Of a stretch of DNA of 64,000 bases, positions 37,201 to 46,077 are shown in pieces. The stretch's first letter is position 1, and the number at the start of each line of letters is the position of its first letter. The stretch spans positions 1 to 64,000 of the forward strand of contig CASDXF010000011.1 in NCBI GenBank assembly GCA_949285075.1. The letters are read 5' to 3'. The position numbers and the translations under genes are program-made. Source of the stretch: an uncultured Bacteroides sp. Lineage in GTDB: Bacteria > Bacteroidota > Bacteroidia > Bacteroidales > Bacteroidaceae. The notes below the pieces were generated by a model, which was not told the DNA's origin, ran no database searches, and was given only the letters and a program-made list of their open reading frames with translations.

Positions 37201-38284
37201 CTCTCGCGTTCTCGCAGAAAGGTCCTATCACCTTCCCGGCGCTCGACACGCCCGGCAGCTTCGCCGGCGAGTAAGAAAAGAAGCGCTTCGTTTCCTTCGG
37301 CATATAGCTCACTCCCCCTAAGTTCGTCATCACCCAAAGTGTTCCTTCCGCGTCCCACATCATCGCGTTGACCGTCTGGTCGCTCAGTCCATGCGAACTG
37401 AACGGGTCATCTCCCCTTTGAAAGGTCTGCCTCACGTGGTCGAATATGTACAGTCCATTATCCGTCCCCAAAAGCAGCTCGCTTTCGGAATACTTCAGCA
37501 GGCAATGAACCGCTCCGAAGTTCAGGGAAGAAGCAAAGCGCTCTAACTTGCCGCTCCGCTTGTTCAGCCGGTACAATAAACCAACGTCCGCCCCCATCCA
37601 GATGTCTCCATCCACATTTCTTATGCAGTTAATCTTGCAGTTGTCCTCCATCCGTCCCTCGGGAGAGTCTACCTTGTAGTCCCATAGCAAGTTCCCTCCC
37701 TCATTGAAGCAAAGCAACCCTTCCTGCAAGGGAGCGGCGTAAATTCTGTTGTCGCTTCCAACGCAGATGTCCCAAAAGAAAGGCGTCCCGGCGCTGTTCT
37801 GCGTCAAGGCGTCCTTCTTGGGGTCGTAGATAAAAAATCCCTGTCCTAACGTAGCTATCCACAGTTTTCCGTCCTTCGCCTTTACAATCTTCTTCACCTC
37901 GCTGCTGATGAGCACCCCGTACTTGGTCGTCTTGTCGAACCGGGAAAATCGGTTCGCCTTCCGGTCATATACATAGATACCCGAGTTCGTTCCTACCCAA
38001 ATATTCTCGCCGTCCTCAAGCAAAGTCTCGATAAAGTTGTTCTCCAGTGAGAACTCCTCGTTCAGCACAGAACGATACACCTTATCGCCACGGCCGTCAT
38101 AGCGATTCAAGCCGTCACTCGTACCAAACCATATAAACCCGTAACGGTCTTGCAGACCACACCATACGGTATTATGGGAAAGACCGTCCTCTACCTGATA
38201 CTTCTTAAAAGAAAAACGGATAGAAGCCGCCTGAGCGCTCAGCCCGACAGCCAACAGGAAAAATATGATTCTTACTAACTTCAT
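34241..38284 (-). CDS. Hybrid two-component system sensor/regulator (HTCS)
   Basis: A 1,347-residue single-protein signalling system. After a signal peptide, a periplasmic sensor of about 12-14 Reg_prop repeats (residues 25-650, recurrent IWFGT/IWVGT motifs) leads into a Y_Y_Y domain (about 695-770) and one membrane helix (about 779-800). The cytoplasmic part has a HisKA box with H837 in NLVHEIRTPLSL, a HATPase domain (N953 in NLMGNALKHA, DDGAGVP, GTGIGLAFAK), a receiver with D1130 in VSDVMMPEMDG, and an AraC-type DNA-binding domain at the C-terminus (SRSSLYRKMKALVGMSPNDY, GVSPKDYTG). HTCS proteins sense oligosaccharides in the periplasm and activate nearby glycan operons; the 23-34 kb enzymes or the SusC/D operons are candidate targets. 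It starts 22 bp after the EnvC-like gene, so may be read from that operon. Confidence 0.96.
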   Translation of the reverse strand: MKLVRIIFFLLAVGLSAQAASIRFSFKKYQVEDGLSHNTVWCGLQDRYGFIWFGTSDGLNRYDGRGDKVYRSVLNEEFSLENNFIETLLEDGENIWVGTNSGIYVYDRKANRFSRFDKTTKYGVLISSEVKKIVKAKDGKLWIATLGQGFFIYDPKKDALTQNSAGTPFFWDICVGSDNRIYAAPLQEGLLCFNEGGNLLWDYKVDSPEGRMEDNCKINCIRNVDGDIWMGADVGLLYRLNKRSGKLERFASSLNFGAVHCLLKYSESELLLGTDNGLYIFDHVRQTFQRGDDPFSSHGLSDQTVNAMMWDAEGTLWVMTNLGGVSYMPKETKRFFSYSPAKLPGVSSAGKVIGPFCENARGDIWVGTRDGLCFFDASTETLSEFLIGGNKRLKLDIRSLLLEGSKLWVGTSGSGLYVIDLNTKAVRNYTHSRGVPNSICSDDVLCIYKDRRGNIFVGTSGGLCRYAPDSDDFLTITTIGSMISVTDIAEDMYDNLWIATSNGGVFRCNMNTQRWKHFFYRRDDPSSITSNSVICLYEDMRGTMWFGTNGGGLCSFDTKNDNFVNFDPTNSILPNNVIYAIEQDQSGNFWLSSSVGLIRINPLTKNSYRRFTAEDGLQGNQFTVQSSLKASDGKLYFGGINGFNVFAPERLKDNLYQPPVYVTDIGFPSQLKEGEMKTLGLETPIYLEDEIRLPYRYNSFSLRFVALSYEDPLKNRYSYMLKGVDKDWVMAPEGSNIASYTNLLPGEYVFKVKGTNNDDKWSDKVATLRVTITPPWWASPLAYILYAVLLLSIAFLTGWCWNRYVKRKYKRRMHEFQMNREKELYKSKVNFFVNLVHEIRTPLSLILLPLEKMKEVKRDERDKEFLSMMDRNASYLLGVTNQLLDLQKMESGALKLNMRECDMNEVVNGVYQQFVGPVLLKEFELNLSLPEKRLIAVADREKISEVLVNLMGNALKHAWTRIRLSMRAEGEWIRISVTDDGAGVPDDQKEKIFEAFYQLPGDETAVKGTGIGLAFAKSLTEAHRGSLSVEDAEGGGASFVLSLPLKRIEEAVEPEEVTVAGENVQPVEEQDEEGGTVRKKYTVLLVEDNEELLKVTRDALSAWYRVLTAENGSKALKILARKSVDIIVSDVMMPEMDGIELCAKVKEDINYSHIPVVLLTAKTTLAAKTEGMESGADVYIEKPFSLSQLHMQIENIFKLRQAFHRMMSGLASRKTKKVAEAMSGQDYDLIARVRDLILEHLSSDDLTVDTLALYMNMSRSSLYRKMKALVGMSPNDYIRTLRLKRAAELLMEGKQTGDIIVETGFVSSSYFFKCFKTYYGVSPKDYTGQPPVGAFGSEEDFGDSPEK

Positions 38285-38306
38285 CGTTTATTCCTCACGT
38301 ATTACA

Positions 38307-39578
38307 TTACCGATTCAGCCACGGTTCCGGGTTCAACTTTTCCTTTTCCCTACGCAACTGAAAGTGGAGCACAGTCCGTCCGTCGTCCGTTCCATCAGAG
38401 AATATCGTCCCAATCTCCTGCCTTACCTTCACCGTATCGCCCGCCTTCACCATCGTCGACGAAAGGTTACAATAGACAGAGATATAGCTTCCGTGACGAA
38501 TCAGCACATTAAACAAGCCGTCCAGTTGGAACACCGCGGCCACCTTACCGTCGAATACGGCCCTCGCCCTCGCTCCCGGCTTTCCTTGAATATCGATGCC
38601 CTTATTGTCCAACTTCACGTTGCGGAGGCCTTTCACGGTGTACTCTCCGTAATGACTGGTAATGATATACGGCCCGGTCACGGGAACAGGCAGCCTTCCC
38701 CGGTTAGAGGCGAAGCTACCGGAAAGCTCCCTATCGTCCTTGTTCAAGGTATACGCATCCACCGGCTTCGTCTTGGCGGGCGACTTTGCACCCTTGCTCC
38801 GGGAGGCGTTCTTGCGGGCCTCCGCTTCCGCCCGTTTACGGGCGTTCTCTATCTCTTCGGCTATCAACTGGTCAATGCGGGCGTTCAACCGGGCCGCTTC
38901 CCTCCTCTTCTTATTTATCTCGCTCTGCAAACTTTTCTGTTTCTTTTGCAGACTGGCCACCAACGTCCGCTGTTCTTTCTCCTGCGCCTCCAACTTGGCC
39001 TTCTCCGCCTCGCACTCTTTCAGCAATCCCTCTTTGGCCTTCCTCACCTGTATCCGCTCGGCTTTCTTCGCCCGTATCTGTTCCTGTTTCTTCAGTATCT
39101 CCTCGCCCTGCATGCGCTGATAAGCGGCATACTCACGGACGTATCGCATACGCCGATAAGTCTGGCTCAAGGTCTTGGCGGAAAAAATGAACATCAGTTT
39201 TTCCTCTATCGACTTATTCTTATGCAGATACTTCACCGAAGCCTCGTACCTTTCCTTCTTCTCGCCCAACTCTTGCTGAAGCTCACTTAGTTGGCGCTCC
39301 AATGAAACCAACTCACGCTCCACAGCCTTCATGTCATCGCTAATGGTCTGTATGTAGCGCCGCCGCTCCTCTATCTGTCCGGTCAGCGCCGCTAGGCTAT
39401 TCAGTTGGCTGCCCACGTCCTTCTTCGCGCTTTTCAGCAACGATTCCGTCTCGGCAATCTGCTTTTGCAGCACGCCGCGCTTGCCTTCCAACTCCCGAAT
39501 CAACTTGTTCGACTGGGCGGAAAGGGGGATTGCCAACCAAAGGCAACCTACCATCGCAAGCAAAAGGCGTTTCATCAT
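38307..39578 (-). CDS. EnvC/NlpD-like murein hydrolase activator (degenerate M23)
   Basis: A 423-residue periplasmic protein: signal peptide, a long coiled coil (about residues 25-260, rich in Lys, Glu and Gln), a Lys/Ala/Arg-rich linker, and a C-terminal LytM/M23 domain (about 300-420). The zinc-peptidase signature is broken: the first ligand His of HxGxD is N325 (NKGID), and the first His of HxH is V403 (VLH). D329, H362 and H405 remain. Loss of these residues is the pattern of EnvC-type activators, which switch on N-acetylmuramoyl amidases rather than cutting peptidoglycan themselves. Its start codon overlaps the DUF4292 stop (TGATG), so it belongs to the dut-TPR-DUF4292 operon. Confidence 0.9.
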   Translation of the reverse strand: MMKRLLLAMVGCLWLAIPLSAQSNKLIRELEGKRGVLQKQIAETESLLKSAKKDVGSQLNSLAALTGQIEERRRYIQTISDDMKAVERELVSLERQLSELQQELGEKKERYEASVKYLHKNKSIEEKLMFIFSAKTLSQTYRRMRYVREYAAYQRMQGEEILKKQEQIRAKKAERIQVRKAKEGLLKECEAEKAKLEAQEKEQRTLVASLQKKQKSLQSEINKKRREAARLNARIDQLIAEEIENARKRAEAEARKNASRSKGAKSPAKTKPVDAYTLNKDDRELSGSFASNRGRLPVPVTGPYIITSHYGEYTVKGLRNVKLDNKGIDIQGKPGARARAVFDGKVAAVFQLDGLFNVLIRHGSYISVYCNLSSTMVKAGDTVKVRQEIGTIFSDGTDDGRTVLHFQLRREKEKLNPEPWLNR

Positions 39579-40144
39579 AACTGCGTCGCTATCATTTCTA
39601 TCACGTTATCCCACGGGACTTGCACGTACTTCGCCGAGAGCTTGGTGGGCGAGAGCGTGAATTCGTCGGACGAAAAGCCGTAAAAGCAAAGACTCGCCCC
39701 CTCCAACGAGGGAATGCCCAGTTCCTTGCCCGTCAGCTCCGCCTCTTCACCCAAAGCGGCGGCCTGCACCAATTTCCGTTCCAAGACGGGAAGCTCCACC
39801 TTTCCGGGCGAAAGCCGCTTCAGGTCTTCGGCCGTGGCGCGCACATAGCGCCGGTTCGTACGGTCTACAACCAACATGCCGTCGGCGGCGACGTCCACCC
39901 GGACCATTTCCGTCCTCAGGACGGGCATCAGCAGCGAGAGGCGTATTCGCTCGCCGCTCTTCATCTTCATCAGTCCGCTTACCGACATCTCCCCCTTCTC
40001 CGTCAAGAGGGTCAACCTCACCTTAGAGGCCAGACAGCCCGCAGCGGGGCGCACGGGCTCTCCCTTTTCCGTCGCAATGCGCCGGCCGGCCTTACAGCCC
40101 GCCAACAGCACGACTATCAGCAACCAGTAAGCCAGTCTTTTCAT
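39575..40144 (-). CDS. DUF4292 lipoprotein
   Basis: The start at 40144 ([20 protein letters not shown]) gives a 189-residue lipoprotein with lipobox LAGC. An upstream ATG at 40222 would bury the signal peptide under 26 charged residues and extend into the TPR gene. The remainder is a beta-rich LolB/LppX-like fold typical of DUF4292, with LTLLTEKGEMSVSGLMKMKS and VDRTNRRYV segments; an outer-membrane biogenesis or lipid-carrying role is possible but unproven. ATGA overlap with the TPR gene and with the EnvC-like gene indicates translational coupling. Confidence 0.8.
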   Translation of the reverse strand: MKRLAYWLLIVVLLAGCKAGRRIATEKGEPVRPAAGCLASKVRLTLLTEKGEMSVSGLMKMKSGERIRLSLLMPVLRTEMVRVDVAADGMLVVDRTNRRYVRATAEDLKRLSPGKVELPVLERKLVQAAALGEEAELTGKELGIPSLEGASLCFYGFSSDEFTLSPTKLSAKYVQVPWDNVIEMIATQL

Positions 40145-41901
40145 CGGGCGACGTACTTCCTCTTCTCTATCTTCTCCTTCAGCGTCTTCGACTCGCTTCC
40201 TTTCTCCAACGCCTGTTTCCAATAATTCACGGCTCCCTCCACGTCACCCGTCATATAGTAAATGTCGCCGCAATGCTCCAACACCTCGGCGCTCTTCTCC
40301 GTATCGTTCTTTATCGCGCTGTCTATATAGATACGCGCCTCGGCGTACTCTCCCTTCTCGAACAGAATCCACGCGTACGTGTCCAAGAAGGTGGCGTTGT
40401 TCGGCTCCGCCTTCACCGCCTTATAGCTCATCTCCTCCGCCTTGTCCAAGTCACGGCGCTCCAACGACAGGAAGTAGGCGTAGTTGTTGAGTGCGGTGAT
40501 GTTCGACGGATTGTAGACCAAAGCCGAGTCGTAAGCGGCGTAGGCCTTCTCTTGCTGTTCCTTCGAGTGATACATATCGCCCATAATAGCGTAGAAGTCG
40601 GACACTATTTCTTTCGGGCTTTGGGGCGTGACGTGCGTTATCGCCTTCTCGCAGACGCTCAGCACGCTGTCCGGACGCTCCGCCTGATTGTAGGCGATGG
40701 CCAAGTAATAATAAAGCTCCAACGCGTCCGGCGTGGCCTCTATGCCCGGCTCACACACCTTGATAATCTGCTTGTAGTCTTCCTTCTTCGCCGCCGAGCT
40801 GACCAACATCAGGCGGGCGGCATTGTTCGTGGGGTCTATGTCCACTACCTGCTCCAGCACCGGGATGGAGGCCTCCTCCATATTCTTCGACAGCAGATAC
40901 TGGGCGAAAAGCATCGGAAGCTGCGGGTCGTCCACGTCCTCGCGCATCACCTTCTCGAACAAGCTGATGACCCGGGCGCTATCTCCGCCCGCCTGCTCGT
41001 TCTCGATGATGATCTGCCGCATCACGTTCAGCTTTATGTCCGATGACACCTTCCTGTTCAGCAGCAACGTGTCCAGCTGCTGTTGGTAGAGTTTCTTCTG
41101 GCCGGTCTGCTCATAATAGGAGGCCATAGAATAAAGCGCCATCGGGTTGTCCGGCTCTACGGACAGCACCTTCTGATAAGCGTCGTACGCCTCCTCCTGT
41201 TTTCCGTTCTGCAGATACACGTCGCCCAGTATCACCTGATAGCGCATATCCATCGGATACTCCTTCACCAAGCTCTCTATCTCCTGAAAGGCTTTCTTGT
41301 CGTCCTTCATCTGGAGGTAGACGCGGAATTTCTCCATCGAGAGCTGCTCGTTCTTCCCCATGCGCTTTTCCAGTCTGTCCAGCGTGGCTATCATCCGGTC
41401 ATACTTCTCCTGCTGACCGTAGATTTCCAACAGGTTGAACAGCGGCTCCAGTTTCGTGGGGAAACGTTCGGTCATCTTCTCCAACAATTCCACGGCCTTG
41501 TCCTGCTCCTTGCCGCTCTGATAGAAAGCCACCAGTCCTTGAGCGTACCAGTAGTTGTCCGGCGCGTTGACCACGGCCTTTTCCAGAGCCGACCGCGCCT
41601 GCGGCATCATGCGCATGAACGTGTAGTACTGCGCCGCCTCGTACAGCGCGGAAGCGGCGTCCGGCTTCAAGTCCAGACAATGACGGAGCAGGTCGAAAGC
41701 GGACGCGTATTCCCCCTTCTCCTTCAGCCTCATCGCCTCCAAGAAGTAATAATCGTACTTACGCTGCTGCTCCGCAGAGAGTTCGACCCGCTTCTGAACC
41801 GGCTTCGCGCGCCTCTCCGTCCCATAGGCCGCTCCTTCAAAGGCGAAGGCCATCACGGCCAACGCCACGAGCCATATTTTCGTTTTTCCCGTATTCATCA
41901 T
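40141..41901 (-). CDS. Tetratricopeptide-repeat protein, exported
   Basis: A 586-residue protein with an N-terminal signal peptide (…FEGAAYGTE) and about 12 TPR units through the rest. Clear ones include [60 protein letters not shown] and [23 protein letters not shown] scaffolds mediate protein-protein contacts; the position between dut and the DUF4292/EnvC-like genes is familiar from Bacteroides genomes and suggests a cell-envelope role. Overlaps dut by 4 bp (ATGA). Confidence 0.88.
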   Translation of the reverse strand: MMNTGKTKIWLVALAVMAFAFEGAAYGTERRAKPVQKRVELSAEQQRKYDYYFLEAMRLKEKGEYASAFDLLRHCLDLKPDAASALYEAAQYYTFMRMMPQARSALEKAVVNAPDNYWYAQGLVAFYQSGKEQDKAVELLEKMTERFPTKLEPLFNLLEIYGQQEKYDRMIATLDRLEKRMGKNEQLSMEKFRVYLQMKDDKKAFQEIESLVKEYPMDMRYQVILGDVYLQNGKQEEAYDAYQKVLSVEPDNPMALYSMASYYEQTGQKKLYQQQLDTLLLNRKVSSDIKLNVMRQIIIENEQAGGDSARVISLFEKVMREDVDDPQLPMLFAQYLLSKNMEEASIPVLEQVVDIDPTNNAARLMLVSSAAKKEDYKQIIKVCEPGIEATPDALELYYYLAIAYNQAERPDSVLSVCEKAITHVTPQSPKEIVSDFYAIMGDMYHSKEQQEKAYAAYDSALVYNPSNITALNNYAYFLSLERRDLDKAEEMSYKAVKAEPNNATFLDTYAWILFEKGEYAEARIYIDSAIKNDTEKSAEVLEHCGDIYYMTGDVEGAVNYWKQALEKGSESKTLKEKIEKRKYVAR

Positions 41902-42332
41902 TCCCGTCCCGTATGTCCGAAACCTCCCGCTCCCCGTTCCGTTTCATTCAACACTTCCACCTCCTGCCATACGGCCCGTTCGTGCCGGGCAATCACCATC
42001 TGGGCGATACGCTCCCCGTCCTCTATGACAAAAGGCTCGGCGGAGAGATTTATCAGAATAACGCACACCTCGCCTCTATAATCCGCGTCTATCGTCCCCG
42101 GAGAATTGAGGACTGTAACGCCCTTCTTCAAGGCCAATCCGCTGCGGGGGCGTATCTGCGCCTCATACCCTTCGGGAAGGGCGACATAAAGCCCCGTAGG
42201 AACCAGACAGCGCTGCATGGGGAGAACGGTTATCGGCTCCGAAAGGTTGGCGCGCACGTCCATGCCTGCCGACAAGGGCGTGGCGTAAGCCGGAAGCGGA
42301 TGTTTTGACTTATTGATTACTTGAATGTCCAT
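41898..42332 (-). CDS. dut: dUTP diphosphatase
   Basis: A 144-residue trimeric-type dUTPase hydrolysing dUTP to dUMP and PPi, preventing uracil incorporation and supplying dTMP synthesis. All five conserved motifs are present: [25 protein letters not shown] (catalytic Asp), ERIAQMV and the C-terminal [10 protein letters not shown] arm. First gene of the dut-TPR-DUF4292-envC-like operon, with a TATTTTTG promoter element about 29 bp upstream. Confidence 0.97.
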   Translation of the reverse strand: MDIQVINKSKHPLPAYATPLSAGMDVRANLSEPITVLPMQRCLVPTGLYVALPEGYEAQIRPRSGLALKKGVTVLNSPGTIDADYRGEVCVILINLSAEPFVIEDGERIAQMVIARHERAVWQEVEVLNETERGAGGFGHTGRE

Positions 42333-42360
42333 AAATAGCCGTACTTATTCATTTAATGGG

Positions 42361-42368
42361 CAAAAATA
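42361..42368 (-). promoter_or_regulatory. -7 element TATTTTTG for the dut operon
   Basis: Reads TATTTTTG on the minus strand, matching TAnnTTTG, 29 bp before the dut ATG. The remainder of the 318-bp dut-dgt divergent gap holds a family-B repeat array at 42474. Confidence 0.55.
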
Positions 42369-42473
42369 GCGGTTTTATAGTGAAAAAGAATTATGTTTGC
42401 AGTTAAATAATGTACCAACACGTAAATAAGACAAGCACGGCGGGAAGAAAAAAAGCCTGTCCGCATGGGGGTT

Positions 42474-42563
42474 GAGCCGTAGCCCTACCGCTCGCGAGCC
42501 GCAGCCCTATCTCTCGCGAGCCGTGGCCCTATTTCTCAGGAGCCGTAGCCCCATTTCTCAGAG
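42474..42563. repeat. 22-bp tandem repeat array, family B (copy 3)
   Basis: Four 22-bp units starting at 42474, 42496, 42518 and 42540, each GAGCCGYRGCCC followed by TATTTCTCRS-like sequence. It lies between the divergent dut and dgt genes, upstream of both. Confidence 0.88.
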
Positions 42564-42650
42564 GCCCTCTCCCCGCCAAAGAAGCGAGCCCGTATACATC
42601 TGGTACATAACCATTTATCAATAATACAAGAAACGAGAAGAAAGTATCCT

Positions 42651-43997
42651 ATGATGAACTGGAACCAACTGATATCGGCCAAGCGTTTCGGCATGGAGGA
42701 ATTCCACTCTCAACGGAAAGAGAACCGCACGGAATTTCAGCGGGACTATGACCGGCTCATATTCTCCGCCCCCTTCCGCCGCCTGCAGAACAAGACTCAA
42801 GTGTTCCCCCTGCCGGGTAGCGTTTTCGTACATAACCGACTGACACACAGCTTAGAGGTCTCCTGCGTAGGACGCTCGTTGGGCAACGACGTGGCCAAAG
42901 CCCTGCTCGAACGCCGGCCGGAGCTGAGCCAGACGTTCCTCCCCGAGATAGGAGCCATCGTCTCGGCCGCCTGCCTCGCCCACGACCTCGGTAACCCGCC
43001 CTTCGGACACTCCGGCGAGCGGGCCATCTCTACCTTCTTCTCCGAAGGCAAAGGGCAGTTCCTGCGAGAGCGGCAACCCAACGGCGAACAACTGTCGCCC
43101 GAGGAATGGGAAGACCTGACCCACTTTGAGGGGAACGCCAACGCCTTCCGGCTGCTGACCCACCAGTTTGAAGGAAGGCGCAAAGGCGGATTCGCCATGA
43201 CCTACCCCACCCTCGCCTCCATCGTGAAGTACCCCTTCTCGTCGAGTCTCGCGGGCAAGAAGTCGAAGTTCGGCTTCTTCGTCAGCGAAGAAGACAGTTT
43301 CCGGAAAATAGCGGAAGAGTTGGGCCTCATCCGCGTCAGCGAACGGCCGATGAAGTACGCCCGTCATCCGCTGGTCTACCTCGTAGAGGCGGCGGACGAC
43401 ATCTGCTATCAGCTGATGGACATAGAAGACGCCTACAAGCTGAAGATACTCACCGCGGAAGAGACGAAAGAGCTGCTGATGTCCTACTTCGACAAGGAGC
43501 GCAGGGAGCACATGCGGAAGACCTTCGACATCGTCAGCGACGGCAACGAGCAGATAGCCTACCTCCGCTCGTGCGTCATTGGCCTGTTGGAACGGGAATG
43601 CGTGCAAGTATTCCTGAACCACGAGGAGGAAATCATGGAAGGGAGGTTTGAAGGCAGCCTCATCAAGCACATCTCCGAACGCCCCGCGGCGGCCTACCGC
43701 CACTGCTCCGAGACGGCGACGGAAAGGGTATACCGCTCCCGCGACGTCTTAGACATCGAACTGGCGGGCTTCCGCATCATCAGCACCCTGCTCGAACTGA
43801 TGATAAACGCCGTCACCTCGCCGGAGAAGGCCTACTCCGCCCTGCTCATCAACCGGGTATCCAGCCAGTACAACATAAAATCGCCCGTACTCTATGAAAG
43901 AATACAGGCGGTGCTCGATTATGTATCGGGAATGACCGACGTCTTCGCTCTCGACCTCTACCGTAAGATTAACGGCAACAGTCTTCCTGCGGTGTGA
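42651..43997 (+). CDS. dgt: Deoxyguanosinetriphosphate triphosphohydrolase (HD domain)
   Basis: A 448-residue dGTPase-like HD phosphohydrolase that releases tripolyphosphate from dNTPs, balancing nucleotide pools. Signature segments are FSAPFRRLQNKTQVF, NRLTHSLEVSCVGRSLG (first His), CLAHDLGNPPFGHSGE (HD motif) and FEGNANAFRLLTHQFE. The start is ATGATG, so 42654 is an alternative. Its 3' end overlaps the convergent glsB gene by 29 bp. It lies divergent from dut, another dNTP-housekeeping gene. Confidence 0.95.
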   Translation: MMNWNQLISAKRFGMEEFHSQRKENRTEFQRDYDRLIFSAPFRRLQNKTQVFPLPGSVFVHNRLTHSLEVSCVGRSLGNDVAKALLERRPELSQTFLPEIGAIVSAACLAHDLGNPPFGHSGERAISTFFSEGKGQFLRERQPNGEQLSPEEWEDLTHFEGNANAFRLLTHQFEGRRKGGFAMTYPTLASIVKYPFSSSLAGKKSKFGFFVSEEDSFRKIAEELGLIRVSERPMKYARHPLVYLVEAADDICYQLMDIEDAYKLKILTAEETKELLMSYFDKERREHMRKTFDIVSDGNEQIAYLRSCVIGLLERECVQVFLNHEEEIMEGRFEGSLIKHISERPAAAYRHCSETATERVYRSRDVLDIELAGFRIISTLLELMINAVTSPEKAYSALLINRVSSQYNIKSPVLYERIQAVLDYVSGMTDVFALDLYRKINGNSLPAV

Positions 43998-45009
43998 CGA
44001 CCCTCGGAGCAAACACGTTCTCCGAAGAATTGGGAATGTTCATCGCTTCCGGATGGTTCTCGATGAACGTTTGTATGTGCCTCATCCGTTTCTCCTCCAG
44101 AATCTCGTCTACCGCGATGAGAATCCCGGTCTCCTCCACGTCGCCGAACTCATAGTTGATGGCCGTTCCGAACATGCGCATCGTGGGGCTCAGGCTCATG
44201 TAGGCGTTCACTAGCGGAGGGATGTTGTATCCCAGCTTCCGTATCTCGCCGTTCAATATCTTATAGTTCTCCTTGAATGAGTCTTTGCAGAAGAGCGCCT
44301 CCAGTTCCTCCTCCGGAGTCTCCAGCTTCAGGGGATCGAAGGGATACACCAAGCGTTCCTTGTCCTCAAAATGCTTCTTCAGGAAATAGAGAATCATGTC
44401 GCGTCCGCGGCGGTGGTAGTTCGGATACATGGTCACCTTGCCGAAAAAATACTTCACGTTCGGCATCAACACCGTCAGGGCCCCAAGCCCGTCCCAAAGG
44501 TTATCTAGAGCGAACAGTCCCTTACGGTCCATCCTCGTCGACTGATATTCCAACGTGACGAACGAGCGTCCCAGTTCTATCGTCCGGGGCAGATAATCCT
44601 TAATGAAAGTATCCGAGAAATGGAACATGTGCGAAGTCGCCAATATGGGAGCCCCCTTCTCATCGAAGCAAACGTCCGTCCCCTTCAGGTAGCGATAGCC
44701 TCCCAAGATTTCCTCCGCCTCGGGATTCCAAACGATTAACTGCTTATAGGGATTCTCCATCGTGTCGTATTCGTCGATATCCATTGACAGTCCGGTTCCT
44801 CCGCCCGCGGCGCGGAAAGCGATTTCCCGCAAGCGGCCAATCTCTCTCATCACGTTCGGCGCGTTCCGACAAGTAACGATGTAAATCTGATTGTTACTCT
44901 TATTGGTCATGCGCAACCGCTTGTCCTCAGTCAGTTCCGCCTTAAGCAGCTCTTTACTCACCGGCTGTATAATTTCTTCCATATATTCTATAGTTGTTCT
45001 GTCATTCAT
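43969..45009 (-). CDS. glsB: GNAT-fold N-acyltransferase, glycine-lipid synthesis (GlsB-like)
   Basis: A 346-residue protein of the OlsB/hemolysin-like GNAT family. The core includes FRAAGGGTGLSMDIDEYDT, EILGGYRYLKG, IELGRSFVTLEYQ and GLGALTVLMPNVKYFFGKVT. In Bacteroides, GlsB attaches a 3-hydroxy-fatty acyl group to the amino group of glycine, the first step to glycine lipids (commendamide-type). Its partner GlsA, encoded immediately upstream with a 4-bp ATGA overlap, adds the second acyl chain. The assignment rests on family signature plus this adjacency. Converges with and overlaps dgt. Confidence 0.82.
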   Translation of the reverse strand: MNDRTTIEYMEEIIQPVSKELLKAELTEDKRLRMTNKSNNQIYIVTCRNAPNVMREIGRLREIAFRAAGGGTGLSMDIDEYDTMENPYKQLIVWNPEAEEILGGYRYLKGTDVCFDEKGAPILATSHMFHFSDTFIKDYLPRTIELGRSFVTLEYQSTRMDRKGLFALDNLWDGLGALTVLMPNVKYFFGKVTMYPNYHRRGRDMILYFLKKHFEDKERLVYPFDPLKLETPEEELEALFCKDSFKENYKILNGEIRKLGYNIPPLVNAYMSLSPTMRMFGTAINYEFGDVEETGILIAVDEILEEKRMRHIQTFIENHPEAMNIPNSSENVFAPRVVTPQEDCCR

Positions 45010-45824
45010 AATTTATACACGATATCCTTTACGTATTCGGCCCATTGGGCAGGGGTTCTCGACTTATCGAACGTTTGCCACGGAATCGGTTTCCCAAACG
45101 TCACGGTGAACGTCTTATGCCTGTTCTTGAACATCTCGTCGGCCAAGAATAACATGGCGACATTAAACTTCACCCCCAACGCCTTGCAGACATTGGCCAA
45201 ATTGTAAAAGAAATCCGAATTCCGCCCCCCGAAATGCACGGGAACCACGTCGCGTCTCGTCTGCACGCTCTTTACAATAAACGTCTTCTTCCACTCCAAA
45301 TCGCGGATGACCCCGTTCTGGCGGCGAGAGCAAAGCCCCGCGGGAAACATGATGAGTTGGTCGTCCGAACGGAATCCCTCTTCTACCATCCGAGGGAAAT
45401 CCTTCGACTGCTTTCCCGTCTTATTAATCGGGATGCAAAGCGGGGCGAGCCCGTGCAGATTCATCAGCAAGTCGTTGACCAGATACTTCACTTTGCCATT
45501 ATAGTGACGGCCCAACACATAGCCAAGCGCCACGCCGTCCTGCCCACCAAGCGGATGGTTGGAGACAAACGTATACAAGCCTCCGGCCGGCAGATTCTCC
45601 TTCCCCTTCACTTCGACTTTCGCGTCCAAGAAGTTAAGGGAGGCTTCCAAGAAATCCACCCCAACCTTATCTCTCGACTCATTCAAGAATACGTTAATCT
45701 CGTCTTGATGAACTATTTTCTTCAAATAAGAGATGACAAATTTCGGAATGTACTTATATCGCCCCGGAATCTTCGCCCGGAGAATCTTATCGACATCTAT
45801 TAAAAACAAAGAGTCATCAGTCAT
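45006..45824 (-). CDS. glsA: PlsC-like O-acyltransferase, glycine-lipid synthesis (GlsA-like)
   Basis: A 272-residue lysophospholipid acyltransferase family protein. The NHPLGGQDG segment is the HxxxxD catalytic motif (NHPLGGQD), and MFPAGLCSRR is the downstream substrate-binding block. Paired with the GNAT gene that follows, it fits GlsA, which O-acylates the monoacyl glycine made by GlsB. A TAATTTTG promoter element lies just upstream at 45847-45854. Confidence 0.82.
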   Translation of the reverse strand: MTDDSLFLIDVDKILRAKIPGRYKYIPKFVISYLKKIVHQDEINVFLNESRDKVGVDFLEASLNFLDAKVEVKGKENLPAGGLYTFVSNHPLGGQDGVALGYVLGRHYNGKVKYLVNDLLMNLHGLAPLCIPINKTGKQSKDFPRMVEEGFRSDDQLIMFPAGLCSRRQNGVIRDLEWKKTFIVKSVQTRRDVVPVHFGGRNSDFFYNLANVCKALGVKFNVAMLFLADEMFKNRHKTFTVTFGKPIPWQTFDKSRTPAQWAEYVKDIVYKL

Positions 45825-45846
45825 TTTATAGCCAAATACGATGGCG

Positions 45847-45854
45847 CAAAATTA
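45847..45854 (-). promoter_or_regulatory. -7 element TAATTTTG for glsA-glsB
   Basis: Minus-strand TAATTTTG, an exact TAnnTTTG match about 23 bp upstream of the glsA start. Confidence 0.5.
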
Positions 45855-46077
45855 ACGGTTCTTTTTTATTAATCGCAATAAATTAGAGGAAAATACGGGT
45901 TTCAATGGCAGAAGCGGAGGAAATACCATCCAAAAGCCAGCGAAGACAGCCTAAAAACTGCCAATTGATAGAAATCACCCCCTAGAAAAGTCTGAAATGC
46001 CCCCGTCCGTCTCGCCCAATATCCGTAAACTTGCAACATCGAAATCAATAGAATACTCACTTAAAAAAGCAACCGAT

